From: an uncultured Haliea sp.
GTDB taxonomy: Bacteria > Pseudomonadota > Gammaproteobacteria > Pseudomonadales > Halieaceae
Length of the DNA: 64,000 nucleotides
Assembly (NCBI GenBank): GCA_913061145.1
Contig: CAJXUQ010000007.1
Span: forward strand, 1-64,000
Direction: 5' to 3'
Shown here: one piece after another, positions 38,718 to 47,562 of the stretch
Numbering within the stretch: the stretch's first letter is position 1
How the letters are laid out: each line of letters starts with the position of its first letter
Made by a program: the position numbers and the translations under genes
The notes under the pieces: model-generated
Told to the model about the DNA's origin: nothing
The model's input: only the letters and a program-made list of their open reading frames with translations
The model's database searches: none

Positions 38718-39616
38718 ACAGCGTTACGCGCAGCGACCTGACATTCCGCAGCGGCAGCGATGATTGCGCTGCCTGGCTATACCGGCCTGACACGCAGACT
38801 CCGGTACCCGGTGTGGTCATGGCGCACGGCTTTACCGCCGTGCGCGACCAGCGTCTGGATGCCTACGCCCAAGTCTTCGCCGAAGCGGGCCTGGCCGTGC
38901 TGCTGTTTGACTATCGCCATTTCGGCGCCAGCGCCGGTGAGCCGCGGCAGTTGCTCAGCGTCAAGCACCAGTTGCAGGACTGGGACGCCGCGATCGCCAC
39001 CCTGCGCGCGCAGCAGGGTGTCGATCCGCAGCGTATCGCATTGTGGGGCACGTCCTTTGGCGGGGCGCACGTACAGGCAGTGGCGGCGCGCGACCACGGG
39101 ATTGCCGCCGTCGTGGCACAGATTCCCTTTTGCTGGGCAGAAAAACCGCAGCAGAAAGTGCCTCTCGGGAAAACCCTGAGGCTGCTGTTTGCCGCGCTCA
39201 GGGACAGCCTGCACGGCGCCCTGGGTCTATCTCCACATTACATCCAGGCTATTGGCGATCCGGATGACCATGCAGCAATGACGTCGCCCGGAGCGGCTGC
39301 CGGAATCGCCAGTATCACGCCCGCCGATTCCGGCTGGCGCAATCGCGTTGCAGCCCGTTTCGTGTTCCAACTGGCGACCTACAAACCCGGCCGGCAGGCG
39401 GGTGATATTCGCTGCCCCATTCACTACACGATTGCGGAGCAGGACGCCTTCATCTCCCCCGCGACCATCCGCGAGGCTGCGTCACTGGCCGCGGACGCGG
39501 AAATCTCCAGCTACCCCTGCGGACATTTCGGCGTTTATGTCGAGCCCCTGTTCAGCACGGTCGCCCGCGATGAAACCGCTTTCCTGGTGAAACACCTCAC
39601 AGCCGGTGCAGACTAG
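38714..39616 (+). CDS. Alpha/beta hydrolase
   Basis: 300 residues starting at a GTG that overlaps the monooxygenase stop. The oxyanion region is MAHGFTAVRD, the nucleophile elbow is GTSFGG (Ser near 114), the acid is probably in EQDAF and the His is in YPCGHFGVY near 275. No signal peptide. This is the COG1073-like family of serine hydrolases, often esterases. Its coupling with the monooxygenase suggests that it hydrolyses that enzyme's product. Confidence 0.85.
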   Translation: MNSVTRSDLTFRSGSDDCAAWLYRPDTQTPVPGVVMAHGFTAVRDQRLDAYAQVFAEAGLAVLLFDYRHFGASAGEPRQLLSVKHQLQDWDAAIATLRAQQGVDPQRIALWGTSFGGAHVQAVAARDHGIAAVVAQIPFCWAEKPQQKVPLGKTLRLLFAALRDSLHGALGLSPHYIQAIGDPDDHAAMTSPGAAAGIASITPADSGWRNRVAARFVFQLATYKPGRQAGDIRCPIHYTIAEQDAFISPATIREAASLAADAEISSYPCGHFGVYVEPLFSTVARDETAFLVKHLTAGAD

Positions 39617-39621
39617 CGGGG

Positions 39622-40938
39622 CTACAGGTCGTAGCCCCGCTCATCGTGCAGGACAAGGTCGAGGCCGACCGTTTCCTGTTCGGCGTCAACCCTGAGGCCG
39701 ATAAGGCGATCCACCAGCTTGAACAGGAGATAGCTCACGATCGCCGTATAGGCAAAGGTTGCAACCACGCCCGTGGCCTGCACAGCAAGCTGCCCGCCTA
39801 TTGAGCTGATGCCGTCGGAGAATCCATTGCCGCTGAACAAGCCCAGGTTGGGCGAACAAAACACACCCGCCAGAAGGGTACCGAGGATGCCGCCCACACC
39901 GTGCACAGGAAAGACATCGAGGCTATCGTCGATTTTCAGCCGGTTCTTCAGCGTAATTGTGGCGTAGTAACACACAACGCCAGCGGTAAGGCCGATAACC
40001 ACGGCCGCTGCGGGACCGACCGAGCCGGACGCCGGGGTGATCGTACCGAGGCCGGCAACCATCCCCGTTACGATGCCCAGCACTGACGGCTTGCCGTGAC
40101 GGATCCATTCCATCGTCATCCAGGCCAGAGACCCACAGGCGGCCGACAGGTGCGTCACCAGCATCGCCATCGCAGCGCTGTTGTCTGCAGCCACTGCGGA
40201 GCCGGCATTGAAGCCAAACCAGCCCACCCAGAGCATACCCGCACCGGTCACCGTCATGGTCAGGTTGTGTGGCGGCATGGCAACGCTGCCGAAACCGCGA
40301 CGCGGACCAAGCATCAGCGCAGCGACCAGGGCCGCTACGGCGGCGGTGATGTGCACCACAGTACCACCGGCAAAATCCTGCAGCCCCATGGCCCCGAGCC
40401 AACCGCCACCCCAGACCCAGTGGCACACCGGCGCATACACCAGCAACATCCATGCGGCACTGAACAACAGCATGGCGGAAAACCGGATACGCTCGGCGAA
40501 AGCACCGACGATCAGCGCCGGTGTAATAACCGCAAAGGTCATCTGGAACATGACAAACAGCGATTCGGGAATGTCGCCGGCATTGCCATCCATGGCGATC
40601 CCGGCGAGAAAGAGGTTACCCAGGTCACCGATCCACGGACCCTGCTCGACCCCGGAAGAGCCGAACGCCAGGGAATACCCAGCGACAAACCAGAGCAGTG
40701 ACATCAGTGCCGTCAGCGCAAAGCACTGCATCAACACGGAGAGCACGTTGCGCACCCGCACCAGTCCACCATAGAACAGTGACAGGCCCGGCAATGTCAT
40801 AAACAGCACCAGCGCCGTGGCGGTAAGCATCCAGGCGGTATTGGCACCGCTGGTGTCTGCCGCCATGGCGGCGTGTGCGGGAAACAGAAACAGAAACAGA
40901 AAAAAGACGAACGGAAAACGTAGAACGGAACGCATCAT
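39622..40938 (-). CDS. amtB: Ammonium transporter AmtB
   Basis: 438 residues: signal peptide (to about 27, AHAAMA) and eleven membrane segments. The ammonium-site motifs are visible: DFAGGTVVH (the conserved Asp and first pore His) and FPVHGVGGILG (second pore His). The GlnK gene that usually precedes amtB is absent here; it may lie elsewhere. The gene is convergent with the hydrolase gene. A sigma-54-like site at 41016-41031 fits control by nitrogen status. Confidence 0.95.
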   Translation of the reverse strand: MMRSVLRFPFVFFLFLFLFPAHAAMAADTSGANTAWMLTATALVLFMTLPGLSLFYGGLVRVRNVLSVLMQCFALTALMSLLWFVAGYSLAFGSSGVEQGPWIGDLGNLFLAGIAMDGNAGDIPESLFVMFQMTFAVITPALIVGAFAERIRFSAMLLFSAAWMLLVYAPVCHWVWGGGWLGAMGLQDFAGGTVVHITAAVAALVAALMLGPRRGFGSVAMPPHNLTMTVTGAGMLWVGWFGFNAGSAVAADNSAAMAMLVTHLSAACGSLAWMTMEWIRHGKPSVLGIVTGMVAGLGTITPASGSVGPAAAVVIGLTAGVVCYYATITLKNRLKIDDSLDVFPVHGVGGILGTLLAGVFCSPNLGLFSGNGFSDGISSIGGQLAVQATGVVATFAYTAIVSYLLFKLVDRLIGLRVDAEQETVGLDLVLHDERGYDL

Positions 40939-41015
40939 AATTATTATCGCTTATGGGAGGGCAGCGGAATTATTACATATGGACATGCCCTGACAAAAGC
41001 GCCCCGTCTTCGCCG

Positions 41016-41031
41016 CGCAACAACCGCGCCG
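41016..41031 (-). promoter_or_regulatory. Candidate sigma-54 promoter of amtB
   Basis: The minus strand reads CGGCGCGGTTGTTGCG: GG and GC 10 bases apart, with TTGC intact at -12 and GGC at -24, against consensus TGGCACGNNNNTTGCW. The site lies 78 bp upstream of amtB. No NtrC site was found beside it. Confidence 0.4.
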
Positions 41032-41041
41032 GGACAGCGGC

Positions 41042-41875
41042 TCAGGCCGCGTCGAAGTACTCCCCCAGCGACCACATGGTGTCCTCGAAATCCGGACTGT
41101 GTACCACGCCCAGGTGTTCGCGCACTTCTTCCACTGTCCACTCAAACATATCTTCATAACGTGGCATGAACAGCGGCGTGTTCAATTGCTCACCGATGCG
41201 ATTGCCCTCCCCCAGGGCCTTGTACAGCGGGGGCAGCAAGTGCGGATAATGGCAGCCGAAGCGCGACATACCGGTAGCGACCAGCAGGGTGGAAACCACC
41301 GAAATATGTTCACCGAGTTCCTGGCCAAATGTTTTGAGCAGGTTTGTGGTGCGCGCAGCAATCAGCGCGAACTCGCCCAGCGGGTCATAGCGATAGCCCA
41401 CCACCAGGTGCTCGATATCATGGGTCTGGCTGTGCCGGCGATGGAAGTAATCGTAATCTGTGGCGGTGCTTTCAAAGGGCAGGAAATCGGCCTGCAAACC
41501 CTGTTCAGCGAGCATTTTCTGGTATTCCCGACCCAGCGTACCCTCCGGCAGTTCAGCCAGGGCCTGCAGGTCGTGGGGCACCAGAAAGCGGGCTTCAAAC
41601 CACGCATCGAGTGCGCTGTCACGGGCCCGTGCCTCGGCAAACAACCGGTTGATTTCATCGACATCATCCAGTTCACGGAAGATATCGATGATCTCCAGCG
41701 GGCCACCGTAATGGTCCATATCCGGACCATTGCGACGCAGCGATTCCACGGCCACCCAGTGACGCAGTCGCGGGTGATTGAGATACTTCGATGTGCTGCT
41801 GAGCATGGTAGTGGTGCCGAGCCGGCGGGGATCCAGCAGGCGTTGATTGGCGGTATAACTCGGTACGTCAGTCAT
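41042..41875 (-). CDS. Coq4 family protein
   Basis: 277 residues from the ATG at 41875 (GGGAAG just upstream). The Coq4 metal motif is present: HDIEH, 11 residues, then Glu (in GEFALI), near residues 150-166. Coq4 has been linked to ubiquinone synthesis, where it handles the C1 position of the ring; bacterial members outside ubi operons are not characterised. It is alone on this strand between amtB and the AraC gene, 111 bp after the latter. Confidence 0.8.
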   Translation of the reverse strand: MTDVPSYTANQRLLDPRRLGTTTMLSSTSKYLNHPRLRHWVAVESLRRNGPDMDHYGGPLEIIDIFRELDDVDEINRLFAEARARDSALDAWFEARFLVPHDLQALAELPEGTLGREYQKMLAEQGLQADFLPFESTATDYDYFHRRHSQTHDIEHLVVGYRYDPLGEFALIAARTTNLLKTFGQELGEHISVVSTLLVATGMSRFGCHYPHLLPPLYKALGEGNRIGEQLNTPLFMPRYEDMFEWTVEEVREHLGVVHSPDFEDTMWSLGEYFDAA

Positions 41876-41986
41876 GAGGCTTCCCTGGTGTGTTGCTGTT
41901 GTCGTTATTCTCTTTATTAGAGAACAGCAGGATTCCCTGTGGAATGGAGGATACACCGGAGGCGTTGCACAATTTCCTGCGCCCGG

Positions 41987-43159
41987 CTAGCGGCTGCTAC
42001 CGCTGCGCACCTGCGACGGCGACCACCCGGTCAGCTGCTTGAAACGCCGTGAGAAAAACATGGGGTCGTCATAGCCGACCTCCGCTGCAATAACCTTGAT
42101 GGGCAGCTCGGTACCCTGCAGCAGCTCGCGGGCGCGGCGCATCCGCAGTTGGTCGCGCCAGCGCATGAGGTTGTCTCCCATCTGGATCTTGAACAGGGCC
42201 GTCAGCGTCGAAGGCGCTGCACCTGCCGCATTGGCGACCTGCTCCACGGTCGTTTTCTCATGATAGTGCGCAAGCAGAAAATCCCGGGCGGCGAGCACCC
42301 GACGATCCAACCCCGCGTCGTCGTTGGCCGGTGCGAGCTCCTCACGCAGCAGGAGAATGTGCTCAAGGAGATTCAGGTGCAGCGCCCTGCCCCGCTGCCC
42401 CGTAGTGTGCGCGATATCGATGATGCGCCGAAACGATTCCGCAAGGTAGCCCGCCATGCGTGCGTCCGCTACGGCCAGAGGTTCGGGCAGGGCCGTGCTA
42501 TCGACGTCCTTTAACCAGGGCATCCAGCGTTGCGGCGGATAAAAAGCACTGCTGAATACGCTACAGGGGCTGCTATCGGGCATCCGGCGCAACACCACGT
42601 CAGACTCGGGCGGCAACAGCAACAACGCGGGAGCACGTCCTCCCAGCGTGATATCACCTGCGGGATGTTCTATACGACATGCGCCGCGCTCGGCGAACAA
42701 CAACAGCCACGAGTCTGGCGGGCTGTGAAGCGGGCGCGGGTAGTCTACGGCGGGCGCGGGCAACAGCTCGATATGACTGCTGACAACCTGATGGGCCGCG
42801 AGGAACCGGTGGTACAGATGCGACCAGATACGGTTCTGGAACTCGCGAGCCAGACCCGGATCGGCGCGCCAATCGAGGGTGTCCAGCGACAACCCCAGTT
42901 CAGCCAATGTGGCGTCCAGCAGCTCACGGCGTGCCGCTCGATCAAACTGATCAATGCTGATCATCTCGGTGACCGGCAGGGTGAGTGTGTCGCCCAGCTG
43001 ATCAACAAACTGCCGCGTCTCCTCAACGAAAGCGAGCTCCGCGTCCTCCGAAAGCAACGCGGCGACGAGTGCACGGGCAAGCGATACCAGCGCATCCATC
43101 GCCATGTCGTCGTCTTTCGTCACCGGGCAGCTGAGCCTCGTGTTAGTGCGCGCGTTCAT
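41987..43159 (-). CDS. AraC family transcriptional regulator
   Basis: C-terminal double helix-turn-helix (about 290-390) with TTVEQVANAAGAAPSTLTALFK and the final signature VGYDDPMFFSRRFKQLTGWSP. The N-terminal region, about 270 residues, has a cupin-like sensor segment (LLLFAERGACRIEHPAGDI) after an unusual helical part. The ATG at 43159 gives 390 residues with a close AGGG; 43105 is an alternative. Divergent from the amidohydrolase gene, probably its target. Confidence 0.88.
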   Translation of the reverse strand: MNARTNTRLSCPVTKDDDMAMDALVSLARALVAALLSEDAELAFVEETRQFVDQLGDTLTLPVTEMISIDQFDRAARRELLDATLAELGLSLDTLDWRADPGLAREFQNRIWSHLYHRFLAAHQVVSSHIELLPAPAVDYPRPLHSPPDSWLLLFAERGACRIEHPAGDITLGGRAPALLLLPPESDVVLRRMPDSSPCSVFSSAFYPPQRWMPWLKDVDSTALPEPLAVADARMAGYLAESFRRIIDIAHTTGQRGRALHLNLLEHILLLREELAPANDDAGLDRRVLAARDFLLAHYHEKTTVEQVANAAGAAPSTLTALFKIQMGDNLMRWRDQLRMRRARELLQGTELPIKVIAAEVGYDDPMFFSRRFKQLTGWSPSQVRSGSSR

Positions 43160-43243
43160 CCTACCCTGCCACCGCGCGCCAGGCGAGTGATAACGGCTGG
43201 GGGCTGCCCCGGGAGGCGGCGCCATGGCCTGCCCAGGCCTGTA

Positions 43244-43261
43244 GTGCAATCCTCCATGCAC
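43244..43261. promoter_or_regulatory. Inverted repeat between araC-type gene and amidohydrolase
   Basis: GTGCA, eight bases, TGCAC, 71 bp before the amidohydrolase start. It is the only clear dyad in the divergent gap and could be the regulator's site; AraC proteins more often use direct repeats. Confidence 0.3.
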
Positions 43262-43331
43262 TCTGTTCGATTTGATATGGCCCTCAACGACCACACGACC
43301 TAAAGTGCCCTGCTGACGAGGAGGCTTGCGT

Positions 43332-45032
43332 ATGTATCAACTAAAAATAAGCAACGCTCTGGTCTGCGATGGCACCGGCAGCCCGGCGTATCACGGCGAT
43401 GTCGCCATCCAGGACGGGAAGATTGTCGCGGTGGGCACGCGCCTTGCCGGCGATGCCGCCACGGTGATCGACGCGAAGGGTCTCGTGCTGGCACCGGGCT
43501 TTATCGATTCGCACACCCATTTCGACGCACAGATTACCTGGGATGGGCTAGCCACGCCGTCACTGGAACACGGTGTGACCACGGTGATCAACGGCAACTG
43601 CTCCTTGACCATGGCGCCGGTGCGCGCGGAACACCGCGCGTTCGTGGGTGCCGTTTTCCGGCAGATCGAGGAGATGCCGGCGGCGGCATTCGATGCCGGC
43701 ATGCGCTGGAACTGGGAAACCTTCGAGGAATATCTCGCGTCCTTCCGGGAGGCGCTGGGAATCAATGTAGCCACACTGGCCGGACACAGTATGCTGCGCC
43801 TGTGGGTAATGGGCGATGCCGCCCGCGAGCGCTGCGCCAGTGCTGCAGAGATCGCCGACATGCAGCAGCTGTTGCGGCAGTGCCTGCACGCTGGTGCCAT
43901 CGGCATGAGCACCAGCTGGGTCGATATTGACCACGAGCACCGCCCGGTACCCTGTCGCCTGGCGGCGCCGGAAGAACTGGACGCGCTCTGTGCGGTCCTC
44001 GGGGAGCACGGAGCGGTGATGCAGGTGGTGCCCGAGTTCTGGGATCCGGACCTCCTGTGCACGCGCATCGATATTCTCGGTGACCTGTCGCGACGTCATG
44101 CCATCACGGTGACCTTTTCTCCGCTGTTCGACTCCAATGCCACGCCCGATCTGGTGCCACGGGCACTGGAGCGGGTGCGCCTGCAGGTCGCGCACGGAGC
44201 GCGAGTTGTGCCGCAGATGCAGACGCGGCCCATTGATGTCACCTTCGAGTTTGACGTGCCCACCTCGGTATTCAGTTCCCGGCCAACCTGGTGGGCGACG
44301 ATCCTGAAACCCGCGTCGGAGACCCTGCGCGACTTCCAGGACCCCGATGTGCGCCGGCAGCTGGTCGATGAGGCCTATAACGGCATGCACCCGATCGCGA
44401 TGGAGGTGCACTTTCCAGAGTTCGTGGTCAGCCGCTGTCATTTACCCAGGAACAAGCCCCTGGAAGGCAGGCGCCTGAAGGATATCGCTGCGGAACGCGG
44501 CTGCGACCCCGTGGAACTGATGCTCGACCTCGCCGTCGAGGAGTCATTGCAGACGCGCTTCAGTGCCGTGTCCGTAGGACACAACAACCTCGAGCGCATT
44601 GCGGGCCCAATCAGCGACCCGCTGGTGCAGGTCGGCTCGGGTGACGGCGGCGCTCACGTGACCCGTTTTGCCACCTACGGTGACACGGGGTATCTGTTCA
44701 GCCGGTTTGTGCGCGATGCCGCGGCACTGACACTGGAGCAGGCGGTGTTCAAACTGACCGGGCAGATCGCCGACAACTGGGGGCTGCAGGATCGCGGACG
44801 CATTCGGCCCGGCCTGGCTGCCGACCTGGTGATCTTCGACCCGGAATGTATCGACCGAGGCCCTGAAATAGCGGTAGAGGACCTGCCCGGCGAGGGCTAC
44901 CGCTACCTGCGTCGCGCCCTCGGGGTGGAGCAGGTTTTCGTCAATGGCAGTGCCGTCTACTCTGCGCAGCAGGGCTACACCGACGCACGCAGTGGCCAAC
45001 TCGTATCCGGCCGGGCGCGGCGCGCCGCCTGA
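43332..45032 (+). CDS. Amidohydrolase family protein, N-acyl-D-amino-acid deacylase-like
   Basis: 566 residues from the ATG at 43332 (GAGGAGG 7 bases before). The amidohydrolase fold shows HTHFDAQ near 65-71, the GNCS region near 96 (the Cys position of D-aminoacylase) and GSGDGGAHVTRF near 437. The histidine-bearing HMR and SHxK strands of true D-aminoacylases are not visible; VMQVVPEFWDP stands in their place. It therefore belongs to a separate subgroup with unknown substrate. The gene is divergent from an AraC regulator and followed by two tiny genes. Confidence 0.82.
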   Translation: MYQLKISNALVCDGTGSPAYHGDVAIQDGKIVAVGTRLAGDAATVIDAKGLVLAPGFIDSHTHFDAQITWDGLATPSLEHGVTTVINGNCSLTMAPVRAEHRAFVGAVFRQIEEMPAAAFDAGMRWNWETFEEYLASFREALGINVATLAGHSMLRLWVMGDAARERCASAAEIADMQQLLRQCLHAGAIGMSTSWVDIDHEHRPVPCRLAAPEELDALCAVLGEHGAVMQVVPEFWDPDLLCTRIDILGDLSRRHAITVTFSPLFDSNATPDLVPRALERVRLQVAHGARVVPQMQTRPIDVTFEFDVPTSVFSSRPTWWATILKPASETLRDFQDPDVRRQLVDEAYNGMHPIAMEVHFPEFVVSRCHLPRNKPLEGRRLKDIAAERGCDPVELMLDLAVEESLQTRFSAVSVGHNNLERIAGPISDPLVQVGSGDGGAHVTRFATYGDTGYLFSRFVRDAAALTLEQAVFKLTGQIADNWGLQDRGRIRPGLAADLVIFDPECIDRGPEIAVEDLPGEGYRYLRRALGVEQVFVNGSAVYSAQQGYTDARSGQLVSGRARRAA

Positions 45033-45052
45033 GAACGCAGAGGAGCGACACC

Positions 45053-45262
45053 ATGCAAACCAACATCGTGCCGGTAAGGCCCTGGACCTACCCCCGCGAA
45101 GGCGACGACTGGCAGAGCATCGCGCGCCGGGAATTCCCGGAGCGCCCCCTGGACGAGGCCATCGCCGACCTGCAAAGCTGGAACCTCTACCTGGTGTTCC
45201 GCCCCGCACCGGCCCGGCTCACCTGTTCCGATATCGTGTTTACCGGCCCGCCGACCGCGTGA
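45053..45262 (+). CDS. Small hypothetical protein (69 aa)
   Basis: Begins 20 bp after the amidohydrolase stop, with GAGGAG 9 bases before the ATG. It has a compact, aromatic and arginine-rich sequence with DDWQSIARREFP and LQSWNLYLVFRP. The pattern of W-x-S-I-A and a later aromatic strand is loosely like a LysM repeat, but this is not secure. No membrane segment. Stop overlaps the next start (GTGA). Function unknown. Confidence 0.65.
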   Translation: MQTNIVPVRPWTYPREGDDWQSIARREFPERPLDEAIADLQSWNLYLVFRPAPARLTCSDIVFTGPPTA

Positions 45263-45483
45263 ATCCCGGCCCGGTAGTGAGTGCCATTCAGCTCACGCCG
45301 ACCCACGACGGTGAGGCCGCCTGTGCGGTCGAGCTGACCTTCCCGGGCGGAGGCCGCTCCATGGTGCAGCTCGACAGCGCCGGGCTGGCGAGAGTCATGG
45401 CGCAGGCCGACGTACACAACCTGTCAGGCCTGGTGGGCCTGGCCTGGACAGTGCTGCTCTCGGCACGGGACCCGGCACAGTAA
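45259..45483 (+). CDS. Small hypothetical protein (74 aa)
   Basis: Starts at a GTG overlapping the previous stop and ends at TAA 45483. The protein begins NPGPVVSAIQLTPTHDG, holds a beta-rich middle (AVELTFPGGGRSMVQLD) and a C-terminal helix-like stretch (LSGLVGLAWTVLLSARD). The tight GTGA coupling suggests that it works with the 69-residue protein. No family recognised. Confidence 0.6.
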   Translation: MNPGPVVSAIQLTPTHDGEAACAVELTFPGGGRSMVQLDSAGLARVMAQADVHNLSGLVGLAWTVLLSARDPAQ

Positions 45484-45569
45484 TAACCCCAAACCTCCGT
45501 GTTCCGCAACGTTCCTGGCGCCGCAGGGTTGCCCCTGTTCAGCGCCGGGAATAAGATGTCGCAGACAAC

Positions 45570-45597
45570 TTGATTGTTTGCATCTAGCAAGTATACT
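45570..45597 (+). promoter_or_regulatory. Promoter of the Baeyer-Villiger-type monooxygenase gene
   Basis: TTGATT (45570-45575), 16 bases, TATACT (45592-45597), with a small dyad TTGC/GCAA in the spacer. It leaves a leader of about 130 bases. The rest of the 249-bp gap (45484-45732) holds no gene. Confidence 0.6.
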
Positions 45598-45732
45598 GAT
45601 CCGGCGCAGGCTGGGCGCGGCCCCGCCCACAGCCCGCGGGGCCCAACACCATCAACCGCAAACGGCACTGGCCGAAACACGGTCCCACCGGCTACATTGC
45701 GTAGATAATTTTATAAAACGAGGAACACAGCT

Positions 45733-47361
45733 ATGACCACCCAGCAGCAACCTGATTTTGACGCCATTGCGGTTGGTGCCGGCTTTGCCGGTCTCGCATT
45801 GATTCATTACCTCCGGGAAGCGGGTCTTTCCATCCGCGTGTTCGATCGCGCATCCGATATCGGCGGCACCTGGACCTGGAATCGCTATCCGGGCGCCATG
45901 ACCGACAGCGAAAGTTACTACTACTGCCTTACCTTCTCCAAAGAACTGCTGCAGGAATGGTCCTGGACACGCCGTTATCCCGACTGGAAAGAGACACACG
46001 ACTACATGCGCTTTGTTGCGGACAAATGCGACATGTGGCCACACATTCAGCTCAACACCGAGATTGTTGCAGCCGAGTACCAGAAAGACAGCGGCCTGTG
46101 GAAGGTCACCACGGAGAGTGGAGACACGTTCACCTGCAAGTACTTTATCAGCGCCATGGGGATGATCTCCGAGCCCGTCATCCCGAAGATCAAGGGCATG
46201 GATACATTCAAGGGGCCGCTGTTTCACTCGTCGCGCTGGCCGGAAGGCATTGACTACGCCAACAAGCGGGTGGGCATCATCGGCGCAGGCGCCACCACCG
46301 TACAAATGCTGCCGGTCATGGCCCAAACGGCCAAGAGTGTTACGGTTTTTCACCGGACACCCAACTTCATCCTGCCCGCCATGCAGGCGCCCATGACCCC
46401 GGAGTGGGAAAAGGAAATCAAGGAAAACTACGATGAAATCGTAGCCAAGTGCCGCAACCACATGTTCGGCATGGCCTTCGACACCGCCGAAGGCCGCCTT
46501 GCCGTCGAGACGTCGCCGGAAGAGCGCGAGCGCATTTTCGAGGAAAAATGGACCGGCAGTTTCCGCTGGGTCTTCGAGACTTTCGAGGACCTGCTCTCCA
46601 GCCCGGACGCCAACCTCTGGGCGTCGGAGTTCATTACCCGCAAGATGCGGGAGCGCATCGAGGACCCCGAAATTGCCGACATCCTGGTGCCCAAGCCCGG
46701 CGAGTACCCGCTGTTTGCCAAGCGGCCGCCGCTGGATCACGGTTACCTTGAAGCCTACAGCCGCGACAATGTGCATCTTGTCGACATCGCCGACCGCGAG
46801 CCGATCGTCGAAATTACCGAAACCGGGATCACGACGACCAAGGGCCACCACGAGTTTGACATCATCGTGCTCGCCACGGGCTTCAAAGCCTACACCGGGG
46901 CCCTGGAAGCGTTCCCGATCCGCGGCGAGAGCGGGCAAACGCTGCGCGACAAGTGGCAAAAAGCCTCCAAGTCCATCATGGGTGTCTGCGTCGCGGACTT
47001 CCCCAACATGTTCGTGGTGACCGGACCGCAGGCGCCGTTTGCCAATCTCCCCACCTCCATTGAGCAGAACGCCATCTGGATCAAGGACTGTATCGAGAAG
47101 ATGGAAAAAGAGGGCTACGACACCTTTACGCCGCGCCCGGAGGCTGAGGATGCCTGGACCGCGCACACTGCGGAAATCCACGAGCAAACGCTCATGGCCC
47201 AGGGGGACAAGGTCAACTCCTGGATGATGGGTGCCAACCTGGAGGACAAGGCACCGCGTGTGCTGATCTACTTCGGCGGCGCCAATGTGTACTACGACAA
47301 GATGCGCGACTCGGTGGATCAGGGCTTCCCCGAGTTGGAGTTCAGCAAGCGCGTGGCATGA
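45733..47361 (+). CDS. Baeyer-Villiger-type flavin monooxygenase
   Basis: 542 residues. FAD-binding GAGFAGL near 16, the BVMO fingerprint FKGPLFHSSRWP near 160 (FxGxxxHxxxWP, the ketone-oxygenating form), and NADPH-binding GAGATTVQ near 182. The N-terminal DIGGTWTWNRYPGAMTD, read across residues 39-60, is typical of cyclohexanone-monooxygenase relatives. It converts ketones to esters or lactones. GAGGA lies 8 bases upstream. Monocistronic, with its own terminator at 47413. Confidence 0.92.
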   Translation: MTTQQQPDFDAIAVGAGFAGLALIHYLREAGLSIRVFDRASDIGGTWTWNRYPGAMTDSESYYYCLTFSKELLQEWSWTRRYPDWKETHDYMRFVADKCDMWPHIQLNTEIVAAEYQKDSGLWKVTTESGDTFTCKYFISAMGMISEPVIPKIKGMDTFKGPLFHSSRWPEGIDYANKRVGIIGAGATTVQMLPVMAQTAKSVTVFHRTPNFILPAMQAPMTPEWEKEIKENYDEIVAKCRNHMFGMAFDTAEGRLAVETSPEERERIFEEKWTGSFRWVFETFEDLLSSPDANLWASEFITRKMRERIEDPEIADILVPKPGEYPLFAKRPPLDHGYLEAYSRDNVHLVDIADREPIVEITETGITTTKGHHEFDIIVLATGFKAYTGALEAFPIRGESGQTLRDKWQKASKSIMGVCVADFPNMFVVTGPQAPFANLPTSIEQNAIWIKDCIEKMEKEGYDTFTPRPEAEDAWTAHTAEIHEQTLMAQGDKVNSWMMGANLEDKAPRVLIYFGGANVYYDKMRDSVDQGFPELEFSKRVA

Positions 47362-47412
47362 AGCAATCCCGCGGTGGCGCTCTCGCACCCATCGCGTGAT
47401 ACCACCTTGAGT

Positions 47413-47438
47413 AACCCCCGCCTGGCGGGGGTTTTTTT
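47413..47438 (+). terminator. Rho-independent terminator after the Baeyer-Villiger monooxygenase
   Basis: AACCCCCG, loop CCTGG, CGGGGGTT, then a run of T. An 8-bp perfect stem with T-tract, 52 bp past the stop codon. Confidence 0.93.
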
Positions 47439-47502
47439 ATTGTGCGGGCACAAACGTTACCGGTTACTCCGCGGTGCGGCATACAGCAGAGGGAAAAAAC
47501 GC

Positions 47503-47517
47503 TTACACTCTGTGTAA
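47503..47517. promoter_or_regulatory. Palindrome overlapping the mgtE-like promoter
   Basis: TTACAC, TCT, GTGTAA is a perfect 6-3-6 dyad. It contains TACACT (47504-47509), a good -10 box, 54 bp before the start. A repressor or the sequence-specific regulator for the Mg transporter may bind here. Confidence 0.4.
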
Positions 47518-47562
47518 CGCCAACACCCCGCTTCGGGCCAAGCGCCTGACAGGTTGCCTGAC

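Noticed and set aside
40970-40996. Sigma-70 promoter TTGTCA with an AT-rich -10 before amtB
   Set aside because: The spacing to any good -10 hexamer is 15-17 with poor matches; the sigma-54-like site upstream is the better candidate, though this one cannot be excluded.
45652-47388. 578-codon minus-strand open frame
   Set aside because: Antisense to the Baeyer-Villiger-type monooxygenase, whose fingerprint, promoter and terminator are all on the plus strand.
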